Positions 21,399 to 32,232 of a stretch of DNA of 64,000 nucleotides are shown piece after piece. Under the pieces are notes generated by a model. That model was given only the letters and a program-made list of their open reading frames with translations, was not told the DNA's origin and ran no database searches. Every line of letters starts with the position of its first letter. Within the stretch, counting starts at the first letter, position 1. The position numbers were made by a program, and so were the translations under genes. The stretch comes from Megaustenia siamemsis (lineage: Eukaryota; Mollusca; Gastropoda; Stylommatophora; Ariophantidae), in the NCBI GenBank assembly GCA_032433765.1, contig JAVIAB010000124.1, forward strand, positions 72,279,746 through 72,343,745. Direction: 5' to 3'.

Positions 21399-22413
21399 AA
21401 CACCGTAATAATACTAGATATCTAATTCGGGTTAATTGTGCACAGGCGCAAAAATTACAGATCAGCTGCTCACTAAAAATGCAGTTATAAATTATTACTA
21501 ATTTATTTTATATGTTATAAAATAGAATATTTAAGAGAGCAACATAAAATTGTCAAATAATATAATTAAATTCAGTTTTATGTGTTTGCAGAAGATGTAT
21601 TTTAAGAAACATTTAGAAACTATATTTTACTGAGGTATAACAATAATATCATTGTTCTTTTAACATCTGTGCACTGTCTGAAAGACGCTAAAACAAGGGA
21701 CACAACTATAAGTTCAGTAAGAAGGCCCTGTAACAAAGATACAGTGTTATATTATTACTGGAATCTACTGATGCAAATTGCTGTCAAATTGAGATGAATT
21801 ATCACTGCACAAATACTTCATTTCTTCAGAAATAAAATTTTTGTTTTTTTTATTGCAAAACATTTTACTTAACAGTTCATTTACCATACAGTGCTGGCGT
21901 AGGTATCATATAAATCATGACCTACTTTCACACATCTTCTGAGAAGTGATACATATTTATAAGATCAATAAATCTTGAACTTCATAGTGTCTGAATGACA
22001 ACAATAAATTGCCATTATAAGTATATATTTTCAAGCAACCGGGATCTGCCATTAGGTAAAGGTTTCTGATGACTAACCTATCTGTGGCTCCACCATGAAG
22101 GGGTTATTCTTTCATTTTTATTCTCAAATTAATATTCATAAACATTACTTGCTTTCAATTTATTAAGCCAATACCAATTAACATTGCAACTTTCTATTAA
22201 AACTATTTCTTGCAATAATTTTCTTCAGCTGTTAACTTGTCATCATAATTAATATTAGCACGAACAATATTAGACATTTTGTACTTGGATAAGAGAAGAG
22301 GCTAAAATTGTGTAAAATATTTTGAGATTGCATGAATCTATTTGTAATTTTTTTTTTATAGAAGTGAAGTTATTCCACTATGTTTAGATAATGTTATACA
22401 ACTTTCATTATTA
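21399..22413. other. No recognised feature (putative intron)
   Basis: AT-rich, with no exon or repeat match inside the window. Confidence 0.5.
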
Positions 22414-23260
22414 CTATCTACCTATCTATCTATTGACCTTTCGAGCCGTAGCCGGCCCATAAGGCATAGACCCAGATACTCTTTCTATTATCTAAATTTT
22501 TATTGTAGCAGTTTTCAATCCTTGTAAAGATCTTTTTACAAATTAAATTTTTGGGGCATGTTAAAAAACACAACAGCCTACTAAAAGTAATATTGGAAGG
22601 AAAAATACAAAACAAAAGAGGCAGACCAAGACTAACATGGACGAGTAACATCAAAAGATGGACAAGTCAATCTATGTCAGCCTGCACCACCAAAGCAAGA
22701 AACAGAGTAGAATGGCGATCCATGGTAGCCAACCTTCGTTGCGGAGAGGGCACACGATGATGATGATGATGATGAAAGATCTTTTATCAAATCTCGCCAT
22801 TTGTCTCTATTCTGTGTAAGCAACTCTATCTCATTGAGAGAGCCGATTCCTGCTGCTCTTGCCTCTCTGATCAATGTTCTTCTCAGTGTCTCTCTGGGTC
22901 GGCCTCTTTTCCTCTTACCTGTTGTTTCCCACATGAGGGCTTGCTTTGTTCTTAAATTATTATCTCTCCTCATCACATGTCCAATATATGACCATCATCT
23001 TTTCTTGATTAATGAAGATATTAGTGGTTGATTGGCGATTTCTCTAATTTCTCTTTTGTTTTGAATTCGTTCCACGCTATACCAAGTATTTTCCTTAGAC
23101 ATTTATTTTCAAATGCGTTCAACTTTGTTTCTATGTCTCTTGTTGTTTTCCAGCTCTCACATGCATACAGAAGGGTTGATAGTACATTTGATTTGAATAG
23201 TCTAAGTTTTGTGTTTGTGCTGATGAGTTTTGATCTCCACAACTTTTCAAGTCTTTTTTT
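22414..23260 (-). mobile_element. LINE-A 3' copy, split by LINE-B
   Basis: On the minus strand it starts in the C-terminal region (WRSKLISTNTKLRLFKSNVL, 23242), passes KCLRKILGIAWNEFK and GKRKRGRPRETLRRTLI, and ends with the LINE-A tail (gggccggctacggctcgaaa, 22437-22456) and (TAGA)n at 22414-22436. LINE-B is inserted at 22537-22774. The left part is only about 70 bp upstream of host exon 2. Confidence 0.85.
22537..22774 (+). mobile_element. LINE-B 3' end inserted in LINE-A
   Basis: A 238-bp 5'-truncated LINE-B end (GHVKKHNSLLKVILEGKIQN, RGRPRLTWTSNIKRWTSQS) with a (GATGAT)n tail. Exact 11-bp duplications aaagatctttt lie at 22526-22536 and 22775-22785. Confidence 0.9.
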
Positions 23261-23332
23261 TAATTATTTACCCTTTTAAAATTAAATTCAGAATAAATTG
23301 TTTTGTTTGTAAATAACTTTTCTAACCACCAG

Positions 23333-23383
23333 CTCAAGGTGTTTTGACTGTTCTCATCAAGGGGTACCCACCTAAAGATGGAA
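23333..23383 (+). CDS. Host gene exon 2
   Basis: A 51-bp exon with acceptor ctaaccaccag (AG at 23331-23332) and donor GGAA/gtaagc (GT at 23384-23385). Joined in phase 1 to exon 1 it continues A-QGVLTVLIKGYPPKDG and leaves one base (A) for the next exon. In-phase joining across two separate TE-rich introns supports a real gene. The polypyrimidine tract is modest. Function unknown. Confidence 0.6.
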
Positions 23384-23735
23384 GTAAGCAACTATTTTAA
23401 TTTTACTTCTTACACTGCAATATTTACATGTTACTTAAAGATTAAAAAAGAAAGCTTATTAAAGAAATATTTACCCACTGCTTTGACTGTCAATATTTCC
23501 CATGTGATATTTGTTTAAAAATTGACTCACTGTATCCTCTACTGTGTCAAATGTGACAATTATAGTTATGATGGGGCAAGCTTCGTTAATATGTAAAATG
23601 TGCTGCTTACTAAAGGTACATGTGTCAGACTACTACCTCATCTCGGCTGTTACCTGTGCTACAAAATATATAATATATTTTTTAAGTGCAAGTGAGGAAG
23701 AAGGTCATTGAGTTATTTCTGGATTATCATCATTG
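23384..23735. other. No recognised feature (putative intron)
   Basis: AT-rich, no element match. Confidence 0.5.
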
Positions 23736-23870
23736 CACTCTGAACATGTCCATAGGTGCTCAGATCCCCTCCTCAGCATGTCCTGCAGCATCCATGAAAC
23801 TTGTTGCATCTCTTGACGCTTATGTGATAGGAGAGCTATGTCATCAGCTAATTTGATGTCAAGTTGCTTG
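23736..23870 (-). mobile_element. LINE-E 3' end and adjoining RT scrap
   Basis: 23736-23790 is the antisense of the LINE-E end (ttgagttattt, catcattgcactc, catgtccataggtgctcaga). 23800-23870 on the minus strand encodes KLADDIALLSHKRQEMQQ, an RT motif-C scrap of another LINE, possibly LINE-H. Confidence 0.65.
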
Positions 23871-23929
23871 GTCAGTAACTATTGGATTACATTTCTGTTG
23901 TTCTGCCTTATTATCATAAAACCAATGTA

Positions 23930-24765
23930 TGGCCAATATATAACCTATATCTATTACTCTAAAAGACTGCCCACTAGAATCAGTACAGAAATTTACATAT
24001 CTTGGATCCACAGTTACGCAAACCATCTCTCTTGATGAAGAAATAAACTGTCGAATTGGTAAGGCAGCTACGACCTTCGGCAAACTCACAAAAAGGGCAT
24101 GGAACAACACGAAACTAACTCAAAAGACTAAACTCTTAATATATCAAACTTGTGTGCTTAGCACACTACTATATGGATCCGAAACCTGGACAACATACTC
24201 AAACCAGGAAAAAAGACTAAATGTCTTCCACATGCGATGTCTCCGCAAAATAATGCACATCAAATGGCAGGACAAAATAACCAACTTAACTGTCCTGCAA
24301 CGTGCTAAGACCCTAACAATCATGTCGATGCTCAGAAGTCGAAGGCTAAGATGGCTGGGGCATGTCCAACGGATGGAAGAAAAACGCATTCCTAGGCAAA
24401 TACTATATGGCGAGCTAAAACATGGAAAACGACAAATCGGCAGACCTAAACTACGATATAGAGATATCTGCAAATCATCTCTGAAAGACTTCGCCATCTG
24501 TGAAAACGACTGGCAACATCTGGCAAGTGATCGCACATCATGGAGAGCACGTATAAGGAACGGTATAACAACATTTGAGACTGTTCTAAGACAGGACTTA
24601 GAAGAGAAGAGACTCATGAAAAAGGATGGTAAACCCTGTGGACCAGCGAGCCTGACCTGTTCATTATGTGACCGCGTGTGTTTGTCAAACATTGGTAGAA
24701 TTAGCCACGAGAGAAGCTGTTCGGCAAAAACAATACCTCAAAAAAATACGCAATAGCCTCCACTA
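23930..24765 (+). mobile_element. LINE-F 3' part with intact C-terminal frame
   Basis: Starts in the RT palm/thumb region (LESVQKFTYLGSTVTQTISL, about 23965) and runs open through KAATTFGKLTKRAWNN (24060-24110) to a stop at about 24756. 5'-truncated, with no tail that I can define. Fragments of the family lie at 8290-8460 and 57731-57960 (both minus) and a cousin at 44290-44800. Confidence 0.8.
24154..24756 (+). CDS. LINE-F ORF2 C-terminus with terminal zinc knuckle
   Basis: 200 open codons: STLLYGSETWTTYSNQEKRL, FHMRCLRKIMHIKWQDKITN, RLRWLGHVQRMEEKRIPRQI, KRQIGRPKLRYRDICKSSLK, and a Cys/His motif near the end, CSLCDRVCLSNIGRISHERSC-like with C-x2-C and H-x3-C spacing (written here slightly shortened in sense: CSLCDRVC then SHERSC). 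In this LINE type the motif is thought to bind nucleic acid. The frame is a fragment of a larger ORF. The upstream RT and endonuclease are missing. Confidence 0.75.
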   Translation: MLSTLLYGSETWTTYSNQEKRLNVFHMRCLRKIMHIKWQDKITNLTVLQRAKTLTIMSMLRSRRLRWLGHVQRMEEKRIPRQILYGELKHGKRQIGRPKLRYRDICKSSLKDFAICENDWQHLASDRTSWRARIRNGITTFETVLRQDLEEKRLMKKDGKPCGPASLTCSLCDRVCLSNIGRISHERSCSAKTIPQKNTQ

Positions 24766-24784
24766 GACCGTCTGACAAGACGAA

Positions 24785-26865
24785 AAGGGCCATATAATGT
24801 ATGGCCATCAGAGAAAGAAATGGAGATAGAAGGCATCCCTGCCTTACTCCTGTTCTTATTTCAAATGCTTCTGCAAGCTGCCCTTCATGCACCACACCAC
24901 AATTTATTCTTTCATACATTGTTCTTACAAGGTTAATAAACTTTATGGGGTTTTCATGTTGACTCATCAACTCCCGAAGCATTCCTCTGTCTAAACTATC
25001 AAATGCCTTTTCCTAATCTATGAATCCAATATAAAGTGTGGACTGTAGTTCTAAACTTTGTTCAACTATTATACATAGGGTAGTGATGTGATCAGCACAT
25101 GATCTGTTCCTCCTAAAACCTGCTTGTTCATCTCTCAAATTTTTCTCTATGGCCTCTTTTAGTCTCTCCAGAATGATTCTGCTTAATATTTTCCTGGTAT
25201 TGATAGTGGCATAATTCCCCTATAATTTATACACTCTTGTAAACTTCCTTTCTTTGGTAGTTTGATCATATAACCTTCTTTCCGGTCTTTAAGTATTTCT
25301 TCCCTCTCCCAAATTTTATCTAGTAGATTATGTAACATCTTGATAGAGGTGTTAATATCTGCTTTGATGACTTCTGAAGGAATTTCATCTGGTCCTGTGG
25401 CTTTACCATTTTTTAATAGCTTGATAGCTTTAATTACTTCTTCCTTGCTTGGTTTTCCACAGTTAACGTTTAACTCTTCTTATTGGTAGTATATCTGAAG
25501 GGTTATTTGGGCCGGGTCTGTTCAAAAGTTCTTCAAAGTTCTCTCTCCATTTGTTTCCTTATATTACTAAGCAGATTTCCTTTCATATCTTTAATAAAGG
25601 CATTGATCTGTTTGTATTTTCCACTTATTTTCTTTGTGCTGTTGCACAGTTATTTCATATTCCCTTTAATTGCTGCTTTCTCTGCCTCTTTAGCTAAGCT
25701 AGTTCATCTATATATTTCCCCTTTTTTCAAGAGGACGTGAACTTCCAGTATATGGTGGATAGGCGGCGGGAACAATTGAAAGCTATGCATGAAAAGTGTT
25801 CCTTGTTGCAGTTTCCTCATATTCCAAGTCCGGCTTGTTGCAGGAGCTACTGAGTTAAGTGCTCTATGCACACCGTGAGCTGTGTGTCTCATCCATTTTG
25901 ATCATGTTTCGATATTCCAATTGTTTACGATGAATAATGATATCGTATAACAGGGAACAGTTGACTGTTCACTTTCTGTGCGGTTTCGCCTTTTGTCTTT
26001 TGGCGTGTGCTGAGATTGCTACGATGGGGACTACAGTTACCTTTCTTTGTTTGGGAGATGAGATATTAATTTGGATGATTACGCTGGCACAGGCGGTTAA
26101 GCAATTATGGATTTTAATTCGTTTGCAGTGATACCGGAGCCTTCCATAACCAAATTTCCTCTTATCCCTTTTAATGCATCTTCTCACTTCTTTGTTCACC
26201 TCTGTGTAAGCTTCTTGTGTCTTGGCTTTATTACTTCTTGTTTTGTTTTTATTTATGTCTGCTTTCTTGTTTTTTCTTTCTTTAACTTTCTTGAGGATCT
26301 CTGCTATCATCCATGCCTTATTCTTTTTATCCAAAGTTTCTTCACATGTCTCCTTCCAAGTATCTTTTGCTTTCAAATGACTTCTATATTTATTGTATTT
26401 TCTAGTTGTTGGAGGACTTGGTATTTGTTTGATACTGTAACTGCAAATTTATCTTTAATTCCTTGTTCTTTAAGAAACCCTACATTGAAATACTTTCTAC
26501 CTTTATTCGTTGTAGAATATCTTTTTAGTTTAAGTTTAGCTAGCAGAAGATGATGATCTGAAGCTACATCTGCTCCTCTATAAACTTTTACATCATGTAA
26601 TGATAATTTAAACTTATTATTAATACATATGTGGTCACTTTGATTCTCTGTTCTGGTGACACTTATGTATGCTTTATGTATTCTTTTATGTTGGAATATT
26701 GTTCCTCCTGGGCTAATATGATTATGAGCACAGAAGTTTACGAAAATCTCTCCATTTCCATTTATTTCTCCAAGTCCATGTTTTCCCTTGATCTCTTCAA
26801 AACCTTGATTGTCTGTTCCTACTTTTGCATTTAGATCCCCTATCAAGATTATTGGATCAATATAT
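24785..26865 (-). mobile_element. LINE-H, 5'-truncated, with SINE-3 inside
   Basis: On the minus strand: endonuclease middle and end (26846-26373: GDLNAKVGTDNQGFEEI, GTIFQHKRIHKAYI, VASDHHLLLAKLKLK), a Lys-rich linker (26376-26160), the RT N-terminal portion broken by frameshifts (25480-25000), and LVRTMYERINCGVVHEGQLA then GVRQGCLLSPFL (24990-24820). The catalytic ADD motif and the 3' end are absent; sequence passes into the LINE-F end near 24775. SINE-3 interrupts the linker. Confidence 0.75.
25739..26152 (+). mobile_element. SINE-3 copy 2, inside LINE-H
   Basis: Same repeat as 9075-9507. Start acttccagtatatggtggat (25741-25760), end ttccataaccaaa. LINE-H coding on the minus strand resumes on both sides. 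The flanks (atttccccttttttc versus atttcctcttatcc) are only suggestive of a target-site duplication. Confidence 0.75.
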
Positions 26866-27982
26866 TATCATTATTATTTTATCACTGTCAGGTCGGATAA
26901 TTTTACCTGCTACTGTATGCAGTAAACAGTACAACCTGTGGCTGCCCTGCTGCCTTGCAGGTAAGCTCAGGAGAGAGTAAAAGGCTAAGGGAGGGTACCC
27001 TGAGGTAAAACAACCCCTCTGCCTTGTGGGTGAGACTTTTTAGTCAAAGGCTAGCGGAGCCAACCGTAAACAAACCGATGGAAGGCAACAGAAAACCACC
27101 GTCGTAATTTCTTTGTATAATCATGAATCGCCACAACATTAGATATAACGACAACAACGTTAAGGGGGGTTCCCATGGAAAACCCTCGTTCGTTAGGGGA
27201 TATTATGTGCTATAGGTGATATCCGATCGTCATCAAGCTACTGTAAGCAAAATAAAGATTAAACAAACTCTAAAGATAGGTACTTGGAATGTGAGAACAC
27301 TCATGCAGAAGGGTAAACTAGAAAATATCATACGAGAAATGAAAATAATGGGTTTACAATTACTGGGACTTTGCGAAATGTGATACACCGGATCAGGGGA
27401 GAGATATATTCTGATAAACATAAAATAGTCTATTCTGGAGGTACTGGACACCAAAGAGGAGTAGGTATCATCTTGGATGCAGAAAGAGCAAGAACAGTGA
27501 AAGGCTTTTACCCAATATCTGACAGAGTCCTTTTAGTGAAATTGAATGGAAAGCCAATAGACATAAATCTTATACAAGTTTATGCACTAACAGCAGACAG
27601 TCTAGAGGAAACAATTGATAAATTTTATGATGAGTTAAATGAGGTACCTCATGAATGCAAACCACATGAAAACACCATAGTTCTAGGGGGTTTTAACGCA
27701 AAAGTTGGAAAGGAAAGAGTTGAGGAAGTAGTTGGTCATTATGGCTTAGGCAAGAGGAATGAAAGAGGTGAGAAACTTATTGAATGGGCAAGAACACACA
27801 ACATGATGATAGGAAACACCTGGTTTAAGCAACATCCAAGATGTCTGTCATTAAATGTTTCCGGTTGTTTCCAAAATGGAGGAATTATTTTTCTCCGGTT
27901 TGGTATAGAACCGTTGATCAGAGGTTTAACAAGCCGCTATCGTAAAAACGATGTTGTTAATGAAACGTAGACCTGATACAGA

Positions 27983-28645
27983 ATGTGTAGATTAGCAGTA
28001 GATAGTAGTGATAGTTTTTTCGGCCCCAAAACAACAACGAAAATAGGATTCTGGAATGTACGCACAATGGCCGCACCGACGAAACATGCACAGGTCGCGA
28101 GCGAGATGGATAGATACGATCTAGATATTTTAGAATTAAGCGAAATGCGCTGGCTTGGAACAGGTAGGAGATCTATTAATAATAAAATAGTAGTTTTTTC
28201 TGGAAGGGAAGATGGAAAACACCGTGAAGGAGTAGGCATAATGATGACAGACATAGCTGCAAGAAGTTTATTAGAATGGGAACCAGTAAATAGCCATCTG
28301 ATACGAACACGCTACAAAACAAAACATGGAAGACTTTCAATTGTTCAATGTTATGCGCCTACAAACGAAGCTGATGATGATGTTAAGGACAATTTTTACA
28401 ACCAATTACAACAACTTATAAACAAAATACCCAAACACGATCTTTTAATTGTAATGGGAGATTTCAACGCCAAAGTGGGAAAAGACAACGCAGGAGTGGA
28501 ACATGTAATGGGGAGAGAAGGCTGTGATACTACAAGTCAGAATGGAGAAAGATTAATAGAATTATGTTTAATAAAAAATTTAGTTATAGGAGGGACATTA
28601 TTTCCACACGATGAGCGAATGTTTCCCAATAGAAACTGGGGTTAA
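27983..28645 (+). pseudogene. LINE-A endonuclease fused out of context to RT remnant
   Basis: 220 open codons. Residues about 13-195 are an APE-like endonuclease: TTKIGFWNVRTMAAPTKHAQ, LDILELSEMRWLGTGR (catalytic Glu in SEMRW), VFSGREDGKHREGVGIMM, RLSIVQCYAPTNEADDDVKD, LLIVMGDFNAKVGKDNAG (catalytic DFNA), then LVIGGTLFPH. After 28610 the deletion joint brings a short out-of-frame RT piece. The C-terminal SDH catalytic motif is lost, so the protein would not cut DNA. Confidence 0.8.
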
Positions 28646-29528
28646 ACAAGGATGTATTTTATCGCCCTTGTTATTTGGAATTGTTATGGACTTCATAATG
28701 AAGAAATGCTGCACTGGTAACAAAGGCATCGAATGGATACAAGGAGACCATTTGGAGGATCTCGACTTTGCTGATGACATAGTTCTCATCAGCAGTCAGA
28801 TAAAAACGATGTAGGAAAACACAAATGAACTATCATCAATAGCCAGCAAAATTGGGCTTGAGATCAATCATGAAAAGACTAAAGTCATGAAAAGTTTAAT
28901 TCCAATAGATGACAAAATATACATGGAAAACAAACCAGTAGAAGAGATCAATCACTTTATCTATCTTGGAAGTCACATTGATCGAGAAGGGGATACAAGT
29001 AAAGAAATTAGAATCAGAATAGCTCAAGTAGCAATGTCTTTCAGAAGCCTTGAAAAGTTGTGGAAATCAAAACTAATCAGCACAATCACAAAACTTAGGC
29101 TATTCAAATCAAATGTACTATCAACCCTTATGTATGCGTGTGAAAGCTGGAAAACAACAAGATATATAGAAACAAAGTTGAACGCATTCGAAAATAAATG
29201 TCTAAGGAAAATACTTGGTATAGCGTGGAACGAATTCAAAACAAATGAGGAAATTAGAGAAATCGCCAATCAACCACTAATATCCTCAGTAATAAAGAAA
29301 AGACGATGGTCATATGTTGGACATGTGATCAGAAGAGATAATAACCGAATAGCAAAGCAAGCCCTCATGTGGGAAACAACAGGTAAGAGAAAAAGAGGAA
29401 GACCCAGGGAGACACTGAGAAGAACATTGATGAGAGAGGCAAGAGCAGCAGGATTCGGCTCCCTCAATGAGATAGAGCAGCTTGCACAGAACAGAGACAA
29501 ATGGAGAGATTTGATAAAATATCTTTAA
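28611..29528 (+). pseudogene. LINE-A RT C-terminal half and C-terminal domain
   Basis: 28620-28814 encodes IETGVKQGCILSPLLFGIVM and LEDLDFADDIVLISS (FADD intact), then a TAG at 28812. From 28887 a 213-codon frame continues: VEEINHFIYLGSHIDREGDT, FKSNVLSTLMYACESWKTTR, LNAFENKCLRKILGIAWNEF, KKRRWSYVGHVIRRDNNRIA, GKRKRGRPRETLRRTLMREA, NRDKWRDLIKYL, stop at 29526. The C-terminal W-x2-H and RGRPR pattern is common in this LINE group. It is the best guide to the many short LINE-A copies here. Confidence 0.8.
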
Positions 29529-29972
29529 AAGAAAAGTGCTAGAACAAAAATTCAGATAGGAGAAGGAGTATCTTCGTCTACGCCCTATGGGCCGGCTACG
29601 GCTCGAAAGGTCAATAGATAGATAGATAGAAGACGTCTGCGGATGTGAAAAAGCCCAGGGGACAACGCACGTAATCAAATTGATTATATAATGATAAGCA
29701 ATAGATTTATAAACAGTCTGGTGTGTGAAAACTAGACCATGGGGCAGATTGCAATAGTGATCATGTACCAGTTGTGGGAAAGCTTAGAGTAAATTTAAAA
29801 AGAACAAAATGAGCCTCAGTTAACATCAAGTTATATTTCTATATAGTATTCATAGAAGTTATATTTAGATTTACTAAAATCAGACAAGAAGCTGCAAGAC
29901 AAATATAAAATCACAATTCAGAACCGGTACAATGTAATAGAGAAGATACAAAGCATTGATGAACAGTGGGAA

Positions 29973-31616
29973 ATGCTAAAAGTGTCAATGCAACAAACAT
30001 CAAAAGAGTTCATACCACCAGTGAGGACAAATTCAAGGAAGAAATGGATGACAGATGATATTTTGCAGCTAATGGATACAAGAAGAAGAAATAAAGAAAA
30101 TAAAGATGAGTATAAGAGATTAAATAAAGAAATTGTAGTAAAATGCAATGAAACAAAAGAAGCATGGCTAAAAGAGAGATGCAAAGAGATCGAATTGCAA
30201 CAAAAAGGAGATGCTAAAGCTATATACAAACAAATTGAGAAATTAACAGGAAGAAAAACGCAATCAAAAACTGGATGTTTAAGATCAAAGAAAGGAGAAC
30301 TGTTGATTGATCAAGAAAACATAAGGGAACGATGGACAGAATACATTAAGGATCTTTATAATGATGAATGAACGGAAGTAAATATTAAGGATAATGGAGA
30401 AGGACCAGAAATACTAAGAGAAGAAGTGGAAGACGCCTTGCGCAATATGAAAGCAGGCAAAGCTCCTGGACCAGATAATATAACTAAAGAAGAGATTGAA
30501 GCCATGGGTGATTTTGGAATAGAATTAATAACAAAAATATTGAATGATATCTACAACAGCGGATATATACCAGACGACAAATGCCAGATGCTCAAATCAA
30601 TATTCATAGCCCTACCAAAGAAATTGGGTGCGATTGAATGTGATGATCATCGCACAATAAGCCTTATGAGTCATATGACTAAGATATTACTAAGAATCAT
30701 CATGTGAAGAGTGCGAAACAAAATCAGTCCAGAAATTAGCGATGAACAGTGTGGTTTTGTTAGAGATAAAGGAACAAGCAATGCCATTTATATCATAAGA
30801 TCTTTAGTAGAAAGAGCCATAGAGGTGAAAACAGATCTATACCTATGTTTCATAGATTACACCAAAGCATTTGACAAAGTAAAGCACCAAGAAATAATCA
30901 AAATTTTAGAAAGCATAAACATAGACATCAACGATCTAAGAATAATAAAGAACATGTACTGGCAACAAACAGCGGCCATAAGAACTGGAAACGAATTGGG
31001 AATGTTTCAACAAATAAAACAGGGTGTTAGACAAGGTTGTGTGCTGTCACCAGATTTGTTTAATATTTATAGTGAGATTATTTTAAGATCCATAAGGGGC
31101 ATGCCTGGAATAACAATTGGAGATCATAATATAAATAATCTAAGGTATGCTGACGATACAGTATTAATTGCTAAGAGTAAAAATGAGTTACAAGAAATGT
31201 TGGACATTATAGTGAAGGAAAGAAAAAATAAAGGACTCAGCCTTAATAGCAAAAAGACAGAGGTAATGGTAATAACAAAGAAAAACACATCACCTCAGTG
31301 CAAAATAAAGATAAGTGGAACAATATTAAAACAGGTAAATGAATTTAAATATTTGGGAACTTTGTTAACCTCAGACGGAAGATGTACAAAAGAGGTGAGA
31401 TGCAGAATGGCTCAGGCAAAAGCAACTTTCCAAAAAATGAAGAAAGTACTATGCAATCCATTTTTGACAATAGAAACAAGAAAAAGAGTTCTTAAATGTT
31501 ACGTAGAGCCAGTCTTAACATATGGATGCGAGTCATGGACAATAGGACAACAGACAAGAAAATCACTGGAGTCTGTAGAAATGTGGTTTTACAAAAGAAT
31601 GTTGAGAATACCATGA
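29973..31616 (+). pseudogene. LINE-D linker and reverse transcriptase, three in-frame TGA codons
   Basis: One frame from 29973 to 31616 is interrupted only by TGA at 30369-30371 and 30704-30706 and ended by TGA at 31614-31616, after which the C-terminal domain continues. Blocks: KKWMTDDILQLMDTRRR linker, GKAPGPDNITKEEIEAMG (30465-30515), ISDEQCGFVRDKGTSNAIYI, LCFIDYTKAFDKVKHQE (catalytic Asp), [37 protein letters not shown] (catalytic YADD at about 31145), FKYLGTLLTSDGRC, and YGCESWTIGQQTRKSLESVE. All catalytic motifs are intact. The TGAs are explained by single transitions from CGA or TGG. Confidence 0.85.
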
Positions 31617-32015
31617 ACAGCTTAGAAGAGTAATGAAGAGATTCTGAGAGAGGTCAAAGCAAAAAGAGAGCTAATTTCCAATGTTAGGAAGAGACAATCA
31701 TCATTTTTTGGCCATGTAATGAGAAGAGAACAACTTGAATATATTGTAACAACTGGAAAAATTGAGGGACGAAGAGATAGATGGAAGCAAAGAGAAAAGA
31801 TAACAGACAGCTTAAGAGAAGGGCTTGGCAGAAGGTCAACAACAGAAATGATAAATAGCTGCCGAGATCGAAAATTGTGGAGAGACATGAGGTACCTCAT
31901 CACACCTACGCCACTAGGCCCGGTACTTGATGATGATGATCAAGATTATAATATCTTTGGCTCATCTTCCATCCTACTGACATTGCAACCATTTATAGAC
32001 TTCATCTTTAACTAA

Positions 32016-32232
32016 GGGGAGCCGAGATAGCTCAGTGGTTAGTGAACTAGACTACAAAGGACAAGATGTAGGGTTCGATCCCAACTGACGGCTTCCGGTT
32101 CACCCAGCCTTTAATGGGTACCGGATTTTTTTCTGGGAAACTAAAGTGGAACGGGCATAATACCGACCACATTACCCCAAAAATCATGTGTCGAAGGTCT
32201 GTAAAATTTATGGTCACTAACACCATATTCCT
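32016..32232 (+). mobile_element. SINE-1 copy 2, tRNA-derived, 3'-shortened
   Basis: Same family as 20350-20601. A box tagctcagtgg (32028-32038), B box ggttcgatccc (32072-32082), body tataccgaccacatta-like through ggtcactaacaccatattcc. The last 35 bp or so of the other copy are missing, and the sequence passes at once into LINE-H RT. Confidence 0.85.

Larger units (their letters stand above)
27848..29629 (+). mobile_element. LINE-A1: 5' and 3' ends complete, internally deleted
   Basis: Inserted in LINE-D with a 10-bp duplication aagatgtctg / aagacgtctg (27838-27847, 29630-29639, one mismatch). It begins with a gtttccggttgtttccaaaa leader (27857-27876), holds an endonuclease frame (27983-28610), jumps directly into the RT at IETGVKQGCILSPLLF (28625-28672), and ends with the tail gggccggctacggctcgaaa plus (TAGA)n. 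RT blocks before GVKQG are missing, so it cannot encode a working RT. Confidence 0.9.
27240..29870 (+). pseudogene. LINE-D APE-type endonuclease, split by LINE-A
   Basis: Seen: LKIGTWNVRTLMQKGKLENI (27265-27325), LLGLCEM then an in-frame TGA (27377-27382), then in a shifted frame KIVYSGGTGHQRGVGIIL (27420-27475), DRVLLVKLNGKPIDINLIQV (27520-27580), a GGFNAKVG block (27685-27711) where the family has GDFNAKVG, so a catalytic Asp is changed to Gly, YGLGKRNERGEKLIEWA, and NTWFKQHPR. The frame resumes after LINE-A at 29640 with GDNARNQIDYIMISNRFINS. Proteins of this type are often labelled craniofacial development protein 2-like. It is inactive. Confidence 0.8.
26900..31945 (+). mobile_element. 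LINE-D, nearly full-length, with LINE-A inserted
   Basis: Order: a 5' leader (about 26900-27230, with ggaaggcaacagaaaaccacc at 27079-27099, reminiscent of RTE/BovB leaders), endonuclease (27240-27847, continued 29640-29870), linker and RT (29973-31616), C-terminal domain (31617-31925) and a cggtacttgatgatgatgat end (31920-31939). LINE-A at 27848-29629 splits the endonuclease. The 5' boundary is uncertain. Without LINE-A the element is about 3.2 kb, the usual size for RTE-type LINEs. Confidence 0.85.

Noticed and set aside
25739..26152. A protein fused to the LINE-H linker at 25969-26376
   Set aside because: The apparent C-terminal part of that frame is SINE-3 read in antisense. It is a chance fusion.
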